Positions 1-8,845 of a DNA stretch of 64,000 bases are shown here, piece by piece (the stretch's first letter is position 1; the number at the start of each line of letters is the position of its first letter). Origin of the DNA: Dendrophyllia cribrosa (taxonomy: Eukaryota; Cnidaria; Anthozoa; Scleractinia; Dendrophylliidae). The notes below the pieces were generated by a model. That model was not told the DNA's origin. It worked only from the letters and a program-made list of their open reading frames with translations, and searched no databases. The stretch covers positions 21,369,536 to 21,433,535 of the forward strand of contig JAJLRJ010000005.1 of NCBI GenBank assembly GCA_024195265.1, given 5' to 3'. Made by a program: the position numbers and the translations under genes.

Positions 1-831
1 GGATGGGGGTGCTGTCTTGATACAGTCACTACTGGAGGGAATTGGACTCCAGAAGAAGCCCAACATGACATCAATTATTTAGAAATTCTTGCTGTTTTCC
101 TTGCTCTTAAATCATTTTCAAATGCAGTCTCGGGTAAACACATTAAACTTATGGTTGATAACACCACTGCTGTGTCCACAATAAACCAGATGGGCACATG
201 CCATTCCTGGGCAAACAATAAACTTGTGCATCAAATCTGGGAGTGGTGCGTAACCCATCATATTTGGCCAACAGCTGTACATATTCCTGGGAAACAAAAT
301 ACTGAGGCAGATAAAGAATCACGACTCTCTCGAAGAGAAACGGAATGGACTTTACAAAAGTCACTCTTTGATGCTGCCACTAAAAAACTGTGTGTTATTC
401 CTGATGTGGACCTATTTGCCTCTAGGGTGAATTACCAACTGAAACCCTATATTGCATACAAGCCTGACCCAGAAGCACATGCCATTGATGCTTTTCACAT
501 TTCATGGCAGGGCTACATTTTTTATGCCTTCCCACCATTTAGTGTAATACAACGTGTATTGCGAAAGATCTCTGAAGAGAAGGCTACAGGCCTCTTAGTA
601 GTTCCAAACTGGCCAACTCAAACTTGGTGGCCATATTTAATGAGTATGCTCATTGATTTTCCTCTAATCCTACCTAGGAGGGACAACACGCTGTACCTAC
701 CGGCACATCCTCAACTGCTTCACCCACTGCACAAGAAACTACAACTACTGGTCTGCCACTTATCAGGGATCTCCTCAAAAGCAGAGGCATTTCGGCTGGA
801 GCTACAAAAATCATCATGCAATCTTGGCTAA
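1..831 (+). CDS. DIRS reverse transcriptase / RNase H C-terminal part
   Basis: The frame is open from the first base to a stop at 829-831, so the protein is truncated at the window edge. The acidic segment LMVDNTTAVSTINQMG and the later VHIPGKQNTEADKESR look like the RNase H region of DIRS/Ngaro polymerases. The segment with DVDLFASRVNYQLKPY and VVPNWPTQTWW is also typical of these ORFs. It would degrade RNA in the RNA/DNA hybrid during element replication. It overlaps the recombinase frame by 8 bases. The assignment is from family resemblance; the catalytic reverse transcriptase core itself is not in view. Confidence 0.85.
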   Translation, partial: GWGCCLDTVTTGGNWTPEEAQHDINYLEILAVFLALKSFSNAVSGKHIKLMVDNTTAVSTINQMGTCHSWANNKLVHQIWEWCVTHHIWPTAVHIPGKQNTEADKESRLSRRETEWTLQKSLFDAATKKLCVIPDVDLFASRVNYQLKPYIAYKPDPEAHAIDAFHISWQGYIFYAFPPFSVIQRVLRKISEEKATGLLVVPNWPTQTWWPYLMSMLIDFPLILPRRDNTLYLPAHPQLLHPLHKKLQLLVCHLSGISSKAEAFRLELQKSSCNLG

Positions 832-1741
832 CAAGCACGCAAAAACAATATCAGACTTACACCAGAGATGGCGAGTGTTCTGTAGTTCAAGGGGTATCAA
901 TCCCATTTCAGCTTCTCTAGGGGATGGTCTGGAGTTCCTTCATGATCAGTATGAAAATGGTTTATCGTATAGTGCAATCAATACAGCCAGGAGTGCTTTG
1001 TCAACGATTATTTTCCTTCCCCATGATAGTTCGTTTGGAAATCACCCGTTAGTTATACGTTTCCTTAAAGGCGTCTTTGAAACAAGACCTTCACTCCCAC
1101 GATACAAGGACATATGGAATGTTTCTGTTGTTTTGGATTACTTAAAAACATTGTCCCCACTTGAGGAGTTGAACCTCAAGGACATCACTCACAAAACTGT
1201 TATGTTAGTTACATTGTTATCTGGCCAACGATGCCAAACTGTTCATGCGCTTACCATTAGCGGCATGAGGAACAAAAATGATGCTGTTCATTTTGAGATT
1301 ACTCAACTTTTAAAGACTTCCAAACCTGGCAAGCATCAGGGACATTTAGAGTTTACACCATACCCAGTAGATCAGCGTTTATGCGTTGTAACCTGTCTTA
1401 AACAGTATGTTAAACTAACTGAACCAGTGAGAGCTGGTCATGATTCTTTGTGGTTGAGTTATTGTAAACCTTTTCAACCAGTTAGTCGGGACACTGTTAG
1501 TAGGTGGATTAAGAAAGTCCTGGAAAATGCTGGTATAAACACAAAGTTGTTTGGTGCTCACAGTACACGAGCTGCTGCTACTTCAGCTGCACAGTCAAAT
1601 CATGTGTCCATAGACACCATTATGAATGCAGCTGGGTGGTCTAGAGAGAGCACTTTTAGGAAGTTCTATAACAAACCGATTCAACCAGTTAAAAATTTTG
1701 GGGACGAACTTGTCTCCTTGTATGCATGTTCCAAGCAATAA
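824..1741 (+). CDS. DIRS tyrosine recombinase (frameshifted at N-terminus)
   Basis: A 305-codon frame encodes a tyrosine recombinase that would insert the circular DIRS DNA. The catalytic set is visible: R136 in LLSGQRCQ, H246 and R249 in GAHSTRAA, W272 in AAGWSRES, and nucleophile Y282 in RKFYNKPI. The frame has no ATG at its start; the first codon is TTG. A different frame at about 770-890 reads SAGATKIIMQSW followed by QKQYQTY, which resembles the usual start of these enzymes. A single-base shift near 858 would join it to this frame. The copy is therefore probably not translatable as one protein. Confidence 0.85.
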   Translation: MANKHAKTISDLHQRWRVFCSSRGINPISASLGDGLEFLHDQYENGLSYSAINTARSALSTIIFLPHDSSFGNHPLVIRFLKGVFETRPSLPRYKDIWNVSVVLDYLKTLSPLEELNLKDITHKTVMLVTLLSGQRCQTVHALTISGMRNKNDAVHFEITQLLKTSKPGKHQGHLEFTPYPVDQRLCVVTCLKQYVKLTEPVRAGHDSLWLSYCKPFQPVSRDTVSRWIKKVLENAGINTKLFGAHSTRAAATSAAQSNHVSIDTIMNAAGWSRESTFRKFYNKPIQPVKNFGDELVSLYACSKQ

Positions 1742-1827
1742 ATGGTCTTACTGTTATGTTTGTTCATGGCCACATTGCTTTAAAGTCTCACGTGACTTAC
1801 TAGCGACTTAGACCAATGACGAAATAG

Positions 1828-2098
1828 AATTAAAAATTAAACGAGGCTTACCTGTAAGGTGAAGTTTGGTTGGAATTCTATGAGTCATTGGTCAGGAGCT
1901 AGGAAGTCACGCCCACCCTATATTTACTTAATACTGGACACCCACCCATGTTTGTTGAATGTGTCCATTCACATGATTTAAAGACTGAATGCTCAGGTTC
2001 CCGCGCTCTATCTCACGTGACTTCCTAGCTCCTGACCAATGACTCATAGAATTCCAACCAAACTTCACCTAACAGGTAAGCCTCGTTTAATTTTAATT
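1828..2098. repeat. Large inverted repeat at the DIRS 3' end
   Basis: Arms 1828-1911 and 2016-2098 are reverse complements with only a few mismatches, separated by about 104 bases. In addition, 1787-1833 resembles 2011-2057 in direct orientation (shared CTCACGTGACTT and GACCAATGAC). Inverted terminal repeats and an internal complementary region are hallmarks of DIRS elements. The arms could form a long hairpin in RNA or DNA. Confidence 0.9.
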
Positions 2099-2185
2099 AA
2101 ACCGCATCTAACTCCAAATCATCTACATCACCCGGAACATTTCTTCTTGCCTGGGATGAGGAGTGTGATTTCTTTATGTCACTTG

Positions 2186-2412
2186 CATCTATTGGACGAC
2201 TTTTTTTCATGTCTTCTTGTCACAGCAGCTTTCATGACCAAGGAGAATGTGATACAACTTATGCTACCATTAGCCAGAGTCTTCAAGGTTGCTCTTCTGA
2301 CACCTTCATCCTGGGCAAAATGTTTAACGACCTCAGGACCCCACAAATTACAACAACAAACTCTTTCAAGAGGTTGATCATTTTTATTGTCATATCCCGA
2401 GGTCCTTACTAG
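2186..2412 (-). other. Open coding-like stretch, unrecognised
   Basis: On the minus strand about 75 codons are open, including LWGPEVVKHFAQDEGVRRA, which looks more protein-like than the plus-strand frames. I do not recognise the family, and no clear splice sites frame it. It may be a gene or transposon relic. Confidence 0.25.
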
Positions 2413-2569
2413 TTTAAAGGCACCTTGAAGTACTTCATGATGCCCCCTAAACCTCTTTTCACCATCGTTTCTTGAAACGTGAAGAGGCTGTGCTAGATTT
2501 TTTTGGTTGGCTTTCCTTCAGTGAAAAATTGAAGAGCAAGTTTCCGGTGCCTTCCAAAATGTTCTCTTT

Positions 2570-2665
2570 AAATCTTCAATCAATCGATCAATCAAACTTT
2601 ATTTAAAAACAGGGGAGCCCATTCAGCCAAAACTGGTGTCCAGAGGGACCCTGTATAATAAATAA
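2570..2665 (-). mobile_element. LINE-like 3' tail
   Basis: Read on the minus strand, the segment ends with AATAAAGTTTGATTGATCG followed by ATTG units, a common end of animal LINEs of the L2/CR1 type. No reverse transcriptase lies beside it, so it would be a heavily 5'-truncated copy. Confidence 0.4.
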
Positions 2666-4035
2666 ATCTATACAAATATACAATATCTAAAAGCCATTTA
2701 AAAGACCATTCGACATATAACAATAACAATATAAATGAAATCATAATTTCTTATATTGGTCTTGAAAGATGACAATGAAGTTAGTTTTTTTATTTTTGGC
2801 GGGAGGGAATTGAACAACAGTGTTCCAGAGTACATGTACCTAAAGGTACATTTCTTAAGGCTTAGCTTAGGTTTGAGAAGATGGATGTCATTTGTTCTTC
2901 TGGTAATGTGTGAGTGCAGGATGCTGCTGTTCTTAAAAGCGTGAAATTTAAGCTAAATTTTTACAATAAAATAAGGGATGTTCACTTCTCCTGTGCAAGT
3001 AAACAAATCTCTTGCAATTAAAGCCACGGCTTAAAATTTCCTCTTCATACTACGAACAAAAAGTATCAAATTTTACAGAGTCCACTTACTACCATGAAAA
3101 CTTTCCCCTGCCCAATGGATCCCTTTATCTCTGTATCTCTGTATCTCCACACTGTAAGGTCCCTCAATTAATGTCAGATTTTGGCAGCCACGTTCTGGTG
3201 TCCTTAATAGAGAATATCCACCGGAGTCTTCAAACTACGGAAAGCCTCATTCAACTTCTTGTCAACTTGCAATGGACCAAAATCCAAATTAAGTGTGACT
3301 TTCTTCTCACCCAAACCAGCCTTTTTTAAACAACCATATTCTGAAAGGAAGGCAGCAAAGGCATCTTATTTGTTTGGAAAACAGACAAATGTCCTTGTCC
3401 AGGTGGGTTTTCGCTGTGCTTTTAACGCTTTTAGTGGCCGTGGTCCTCCTCTGCTAAAAGGGTCGTATCGCGGACCACAGCCACCGCTATGATTCTGAAA
3501 ACCAAACAATTAGCGATGTTCAGTGTGTAGAGGATCAGACAACTGTGAATATCCTGTGTTTGTGACTGAAGTGGTCGCAACAGAATTTGAACTGGATTTA
3601 AGTTCGCAGTCACAACTTCCTGGAGGAGAATTTTGCATTTTTCTAAACTCATATTCGATCACTGTGCGCCATCTTTTTGCAAGGGAAGTCGTGAGTCCAG
3701 CTTTCACTTTTTTGCCTGGAAATCCCGATCCCGCCCATTTTTCAAAGACGTTTCTGCGTTAATTATTAATTTATTAAGTTAATAATTAACACAGAAACTT
3801 AAGAAAACAATCACATAAAAGATCATAAATGGCTTACCTTTATGCAATGGGTAGCAGATAAATAACCACAAATGATTGTTACGTTCTTTCTGTAAACGTT
3901 TATTCTGTTTTGTTTTCCTTTGTCCACGTATCAGTGAAAGAAAAATATTGTTCATTCCTGCTTTTTTGGAGGACAATCAGCTGAGTATTTGAGGGTATGT
4001 GTTAGTTAGTGCGTGTGACATTCAATCTGGTGCTA
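2666..4035. other. No gene recognised
   Basis: Only short unsupported frames occur here. A small palindrome lies at about 3761-3791 (GTTAATTATTAA and its complement). I see no protein family or RNA gene. Confidence 0.5.
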
Positions 4036-4298
4036 CAAGCAATTGCAAAAAGAGTTGAGACATTGTGTACTGTAGTGCATATTTCGAGGCTAACATGGTT
4101 TTAAACAAGTCCCCATCCCCTCCCCCCTTATCAATGTTGTACCAGCTCAAAAATGCCATTCAAACTAACAGTCATCAACATTGTAAGGGGGTGGGGGGTC
4201 AGTAGCACATGGCATTGATTTCATTTGTGTTACGCGGTCGCTTTTATATGGAATGAACATTTTTTTGGAAAGTGTCTCAACCTTTTTGCAACTGCTTG
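4036..4298 (+). repeat. TIR MITE, left copy
   Basis: 263 bp with terminal inverted repeats of about 26 bp (CAAGCAATTGCAAAAAG at the left end, its near complement at the right). A G/C-rich imperfect inverted pair lies inside. No coding capacity. Same sequence as the copy at 5219. Confidence 0.9.
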
Positions 4299-4502
4299 TC
4301 TGAGTCACATATCGCGATATAGCACTGTATTTGCGTTTCGGAAATGAATCATAGTTGATGTACGTTATCAATGTAATGACTTGATAAGAAAAAACAGCTT
4401 TTTATTCCACTGCGATTAGACGTTTAAGAATAGAAAGTCCAAAGCGTGCCATAGCAGGGTTTTGCGTTAGATTTTTTCAACCGTTAACCAGACATTCGCC
4501 AA

Positions 4503-4739
4503 ATGGAGTTGTTTAAGAACTACGATATAAATGCCGAGTATTGGCCTTCTACATCCGGTGGAAACAAAGAGCGAGGCACGATTACTGGGACAGATATGAT
4601 GTCCGTGCGCTGGAAAATTTACCACTTTAATGTGAGAATCGACGAGCAAAACCAAAAGGAGATTCCAAAATGTGCCAAATGTTTCGCAAGATGTATTTTG
4701 GCAACAATTAGTGAAATGCGTACTTGCAGAATTCACTGA
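4503..4739 (+). CDS. Small ORF, possible BED-like zinc-finger fragment
   Basis: A 78-codon frame lies inside the composite element. Its second half reads WKIYHFNVRIDEQNQKE, then KCAKC, and ends RTCRIH. The spacing of a Trp, a CxxC pair and a terminal C/H pair is loosely like a BED zinc finger of hAT-type transposases or host factors. This is weak: the terminal histidine pattern is incomplete and the frame is short. A minus-strand frame of 100 codons overlaps it. It could be a captured gene fragment or chance. Confidence 0.25.
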   Translation: MELFKNYDINAEYWPSTSGGNKERGTITGTDMMSVRWKIYHFNVRIDEQNQKEIPKCAKCFARCILATISEMRTCRIH

Positions 4740-4991
4740 CTGTAATTTAATACTTGTGCGAACGGTCAACGGTCTACAGAGAGAAATAAGAACTTATGTA
4801 ATCTTTATTTGTTGTCAAGTGTAGACCGTCGAAAACATGTAGACCGTGGGGAAATTTTTATGAAACGAAATTGAGCGCCTTTTCTTAGTGGAAATGTATT
4901 ATGAGATTTTATTGTTTCATTTTTCTATAAATATATAATAAAAGCCGAAAACAAGGTTTCTTTTCGGAAGAATGTTTTCATTCCCTTATAC

Positions 4992-5045
4992 TGTCACGAA
5001 AGCGTGGCATGTAAAAGATGTCACGAAAGCGTGACATGTAAAAGC
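4992..5045 (+). repeat. Two tandem 27-bp units
   Basis: Two units of TGTCACGAAAGCGTGRCATG plus AAAAG differ at one or two bases. Each unit contains a short palindrome (GTCACG/CGTGAC). It lies in the interior of the composite element. Confidence 0.85.
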
Positions 5046-5218
5046 GCGAAATTACTGTAATAATTGGAACCATTATTGCCACTAATTACAACGCACTGAC
5101 CGTTACAGTATTTATCAGCACAAAATTTAATCTTTTCTCTTTCTATTGATACCTTTTAATCATACATTACGTGCCGGTTCCTCTTGCTATTAGTGTTTTA
5201 ATTGAACTACTATTCAGA

Positions 5219-5481
5219 CAAGCAATTGCAAAAAGAGTTGAGACATTGTGTACTGTAGTGCATATTTCGAGGCTAACATGGTTTTAAACAAGTCCCCATC
5301 CCCTCCCCCCTTATCAATGTTGTACCAGCTCAAAAATGCCATTCAAACTAACAGTCATCAACATTGTAAGGGGGTGGGGGGTCAGTAGCACATGGCATTG
5401 ATTTCATTTGTGTTACGCGGTCGCTTTTATATGGAATGAACATTTTTTTGGAAAGTGTCTCAACCTTTTTGCAACTGCTTG
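5219..5481 (+). repeat. TIR MITE, right copy
   Basis: 263 bp, apparently identical to 4036-4298 and in the same orientation. See the composite entry for the flanking bases. Confidence 0.9.
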
Positions 5482-5636
5482 TAGCTCGTTGGTCCCCATA
5501 TCCTGTTCCGTTGTATCTTATCGTGTTTTTTCTTTAGATAAGAAGATTTGGTCCACATTATCCCTATCCATTCAGGTGTATAAACATGCATCATGAAATT
5601 GTCAACAGAATTAACAAATGTTAACTGAGTAATTTA

Positions 5637-5879
5637 TCAGAACAGTAGCCTGCTGTTGAACCGAACAGCATGGCCAAATGTAGACACTCTCCCTAGCAGG
5701 AAGTTCGCTTCCCTGTCTAAAGTGGAAACTCTTTGTGATTCGTCTTCCTTGACGATTTCTTCTTCCTCCGCACTGCTATCTGTCTCATACCCATCTCCAT
5801 CTTCAGAACGATGAACATCTGCAAAAAGATCAACACTTTCCCCAGGCACAATGTCTCTCTGGTAAAGAAAATTGGGCAA
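5637..5879 (-). other. Acidic ORF, unrecognised
   Basis: An 80-codon minus-strand frame contains the acidic run SEDGDGYETDSSAEEEEI. It runs to a stop without an obvious splice donor and has no recognisable domain. It may be a relic of a transposon-borne or host exon. Confidence 0.2.
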
Positions 5880-6348
5880 GCCTCTGCAGGCCGAACTGCA
5901 AAAACGACACGGACACTATTGTTTTCTCGGCGACATTACCGCAGGTTACACTTTCAGTCAGTGCTATACTCATTGGTTGGAGGACTTTGGAAACACTCTA
6001 AGTTAGACAAAAAAACCATTAACGAAATTTTGAAAGATCGATGACAGTTATTACAAGGACATTGATTTCAGTTATTACAAAAGTTAAAAAAACTATTAAC
6101 AAGCCCGTATTGTTCGCGGAATCACAGCAGGCAAAAGTCATTGAGCAATTGCCTTTGATTGTTACCAAGAAGTTCTCGTTGAAATTAATAAGCTGTTAAA
6201 AAATGTATGTGATTGCGGACAACAACATTTAGGATGAATTGCAAGCCAACAAATGGAAAAGAGATTGGGTATGGGTCATTTGTTGCGAACTTTTAATCAA
6301 CTATCCAGAGCATTTTACACCGCCATCCGCCCCCGCTTACTCTAAAAG

Positions 6349-6660
6349 GTGGATGAACTACCTAGACAACTTAAAAGAACATCTTATACCTCATTAAAAA
6401 CCATTTCCTTCGCTGATATCGAGAATCGATGGAAATTAATGCTTATTGACGATGACATGAAGTTTGAGAGACCCTTTCATTTTGTGAATCAAGACTTTTA
6501 CTGGAAAAGTATAAGACCCACAGAAACGGTCTTGGAACTTTATCTTTCCATTTTCTCTTGTCACATTACAAAAGGAACGGGTGTGTTTGATTATGAATAT
6601 TTCAATTTCACCCATGATGAAATGGATCATTTGTTCGGATGGAAACGTTTCTTGCAATAA
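6349..6660 (+). other. ORF of 103 codons, unrecognised
   Basis: The frame has protein-like composition (many aromatic and acidic residues). The preceding 100 bases are open in another frame (ELQANKWKRDWVWVICC), which suggests a frameshifted relic of a longer ORF. I recognise no family. It ends close to the 3' end of the PLE-2 element on the opposite strand. Confidence 0.25.
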
Positions 6661-6734
6661 ACGTATTGTAACATTTTTTCACAACTTTAATCAATTGACA
6701 ATAAAAATCTGCGATAAAATATTATAAAACATAA

Positions 6735-6773
6735 CACGACGTTTCGACGTTTCCAGAACGTCATTATCAAGTG
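6735..6773 (-). ncRNA. Hammerhead-ribozyme-like motif, PLE-2 3' end
   Basis: On the minus strand the order is CTTGATAAT, then a perfect 6-bp hairpin GACGTT/AACGTC with a short loop, then GAAACGTCGTG. This matches the layout of hammerhead variants in Penelope-like elements: core box, stem II, GAAA box, and a self-complementary ACGT as a minimal stem III. The first box departs from the classic CTGATGA, so activity is uncertain. Confidence 0.5.
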
Positions 6774-7033
6774 AAAATGAAATAATGAAATCAAGTATAT
6801 ATAGTAAAAAGATGAATTGATAGGAATTGAAAGTCAAACAAAGAGTTTGGCCCTAATGGATTCGCTCTGGGTGTTTAAATTGGGTCTTATTGTTCTTATG
6901 TACAACATTTCATAAACAAGACAATCCCATTTCGTGCTACATTTTTTAAGCATTCTAAACTGGCTCTCATTGAGTAACACGAGAATTTAGTTTTATCGAC
7001 TGAGTCGATAAGGTAAATTGACCACCGTAAAAA

Positions 7034-7082
7034 GATTCAAATAGCTGACGTTTCGAGCGCTAGTCCTTCGTCGGAGCGAATC
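7034..7082 (-). ncRNA. Hammerhead-ribozyme-like motif, PLE-1 left arm
   Basis: Minus strand reads GATTCGCT, CCGACGA, stem II AGGAC/GCTC, GAAACGTC, AGC, GAATC. Stem I can form from GATTC/GAATC and GCT/AGC. The core box is CCGACGA where CTGANGA is usual, and stem II has one mismatch compared with the other arm. Penelope-like elements are known to carry such ribozymes. Confidence 0.6.
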
Positions 7083-7172
7083 AAGGAATTGTGGGTAGTG
7101 TGTGGTTTTATATAGTAAGCGGTGGAGCTACGCTATTGGTGGAAATTTGGTGACGTGAAAAACAAATGTAGA

Positions 7173-8528
7173 TTAGTTGAATGAAAAGCGTTCGTTGATT
7201 CCGTGGGGTTTGAGAGTGCCGATTTGAAAGATAATTTTTTGTTCTAGGTTTTTACGGCTTTCTGTGTTACCCTGGTGTAGGGAAAGGCCCCAGATTGTCA
7301 TGTGTTGTTTAGAATGGTTAGTAAGATTAAAATGGCGCGCGACTGGTTTGGATGCGTCTTTGTCATTTTTTTCAACGTCTCGGAGATGTTCACGAAAACG
7401 GTCGCCCAGTCTCCTCCCTGTTTCGCCAATGTATATCTTTTTGCAAAAAGTACATGTAATGCAGTAGATAACATTTACGGAGGTGCATGTAAAACGATCA
7501 GTGATTTTAATAGATCGTTTGGGTCCTGTTATTTTGTCCGCGTTGTGAATGAAAGGACAAGTGTTACATCGTGTGCGTGTGCATTTGAAAGTTCCCGGTA
7601 CATCGTCAGATTTCAGTGCGCTCGTAACTAGAAAGTTGCCTATGTTTTTGTCACGTTTGAATGAAATTAGTGGGGGTTGTGAAAAAATTCTGCCAGTTTC
7701 GGGGTCGTTTTGGAGTAATTTGAAATTTTTTAAAATGATGCTTTTGACTGTGTTGTTGTGTGGGTGGAAAGTGAGGGTGAATGGAATTCTCTCGTTCTCT
7801 TCCTTCTGTGGCGTTTGTAGTGCTGACTGTCTGTCGATCTGTTGTGCACGTTGTTGGCCCGTATTAACAACAGAGTCAGGGTACCCACGTTTCTTGAAAA
7901 ACTGGCACATTTCTTCTGATTTGTTGGAAAAATCAGAGTCATCACTACATAGACGTCGAAGTCTGAGAAATTGAGAATACGGAATGGCGTTTTTAACGTG
8001 TGATGGATGTGAGGATGATAGTAACAGATAACTGTGGGAATCTGTAGGTTTGTAGTGCACACTTGTGGATAAACTGTTACCGTTGATTGAAATATTAATG
8101 TCAAGAAAAGCGACTGAGGTTTCGGAAATTTCCCAGGTATATTTTAGAGCTGGATGAAAAGTATTGACAGAAGTTATGAATTGATTAAGTTCCTCTTTAC
8201 TGGAAGAGGTAGCGCCAATGCAATCATCGATGTAGCGGCCGTAGAGTTCGGGTTTGGTTCCGTGGTACTGATTAAAAAATTTGTCTTCGATGTGGCCTAC
8301 AAAAAGGTTAGCGTAGCTTGGTCCCATTTTGGTGCCCATGGCGACTCCATTTACTTGTTTGTAGTAGTTTTGGGAAAATGAAAAACAGTTAAGTGTCAAA
8401 ACTAATTCGGCCAAGCGGAGCAGTGTTTCTGAGCTTGGGTTTTGAATGGAGCGCTGGTCGAAAAAATATTTTAGTGCTTGAAGTCCTTCGTCATTGGGGA
8501 TGACGGTATATAAAGAGGTAATGTCCAT
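7173..8528 (-). CDS. PLE-1 reverse transcriptase C-terminal half + GIY-YIG endonuclease
   Basis: A 451-codon frame begins at an internal Met in the reverse transcriptase (MDITSLYTVIPNDEG); the frame stays open about 14 codons upstream, to the junction with the inverted arm near 8570. The catalytic motif YIDD is at residues 99-102, preceded by GVAMGTKMGPSYANLFVG. After a linker with paired cysteines (CTRTRCNTC near 316, CITCTFC near 356) comes a GIY-YIG nuclease: VIY at 353-355, YIG at 366-368, and the GRRLGDRFREHL helix with E380. This domain order, RT then GIY-YIG, defines endonuclease-bearing Penelope elements. The N-terminal RT part is missing, so the protein cannot be functional alone. 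It ends at the start of the left arm. Confidence 0.93.
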   Translation of the reverse strand: MDITSLYTVIPNDEGLQALKYFFDQRSIQNPSSETLLRLAELVLTLNCFSFSQNYYKQVNGVAMGTKMGPSYANLFVGHIEDKFFNQYHGTKPELYGRYIDDCIGATSSSKEELNQFITSVNTFHPALKYTWEISETSVAFLDINISINGNSLSTSVHYKPTDSHSYLLLSSSHPSHVKNAIPYSQFLRLRRLCSDDSDFSNKSEEMCQFFKKRGYPDSVVNTGQQRAQQIDRQSALQTPQKEENERIPFTLTFHPHNNTVKSIILKNFKLLQNDPETGRIFSQPPLISFKRDKNIGNFLVTSALKSDDVPGTFKCTRTRCNTCPFIHNADKITGPKRSIKITDRFTCTSVNVIYCITCTFCKKIYIGETGRRLGDRFREHLRDVEKNDKDASKPVARHFNLTNHSKQHMTIWGLSLHQGNTESRKNLEQKIIFQIGTLKPHGINERFSFN

Positions 8529-8675
8529 AGTGAAAATTAATTTGTTTTCGCTGGCAAAACTGAAATCCCAATTTCATTCAACTAATCTACATTTGTTTTT
8601 CACGTCACCAAATTTCCACCAATAGCGTAGCTCCACCGCTTACTATATAAAACCACACACTACCCACAATTCCTT

Positions 8676-8724
8676 GATTCGCTCCGACGAAGGGCTAGCG
8701 CTCGAAACGTCAGCTATTTGAATC
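8676..8724 (+). ncRNA. Hammerhead-ribozyme-like motif, PLE-1 right arm
   Basis: Plus strand reads GATTCGCT, CCGACGA, stem II GGGC/GCTC with a TAGC loop, GAAACGTC, AGC, then GAATC. Stem I pairs GATTC/GAATC and GCT/AGC; stem II is complete (one G-U). The ACGT in GAAACGTC is self-complementary, so a two-molecule form with a shared stem III is possible. It sits in inverted orientation relative to the element's ORF. Confidence 0.65.
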
Positions 8725-8845
8725 TTTTTACGGTGGTCAATTTACCTTATCGACTCAGTCGATAAAACTAAATTCTCGTGTTTCATCCCCCCACCGACGC
8801 AGCACCACAGTTTCTCTAGAAACTAACCCCATTCTCATTGAGTAA

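Larger units (their letters stand above)
1..2100 (+). mobile_element. DIRS-type retrotransposon, 3' portion
   Basis: The stretch holds the RNase H-like end of a reverse transcriptase ORF, a tyrosine recombinase ORF and a terminal inverted-repeat structure, in the order known for DIRS elements. These use a tyrosine recombinase instead of an integrase. The 5' part lies outside the window. The recombinase seems to have a frameshift near its start, so this copy is probably decayed. The right border near 2100 is inferred from where the inverted repeat ends; no target duplication was expected or found. Confidence 0.85.
4036..5481. mobile_element. Composite of two identical MITEs around 920 bp
   Basis: Two 263-bp copies (4036-4298 and 5219-5481) lie in direct orientation and look identical base for base. 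Each starts CAAGCAATTGCAAAAAG and ends with its near complement. The bases outside the pair are GCTA on the left and TAGC on the right, so a TA target duplication is present at the outer borders. The inner borders carry TCTGA and TCAGA and no TA. This suggests the whole 1446-bp unit moved together. An ectopic duplication or gene conversion could give the same picture. Confidence 0.65.
6978..8832 (-). mobile_element. PLE-1: Penelope-like element with inverted terminal arms
   Basis: A 5'-truncated Penelope-like element on the minus strand. It is bounded by a 13-bp direct repeat TCTCATTGAGTAA at 6965-6977 and 8833-8845, the target-site duplication. The coding part is flanked by arms 6978-7183 and 8572-8781 that are inverted copies of each other, a known arrangement of Penelope terminal repeats. 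About 50 further bases (8782-8832) follow the right arm. The near-identity of the arms and the clean duplication point to a recent insertion. Confidence 0.92.
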
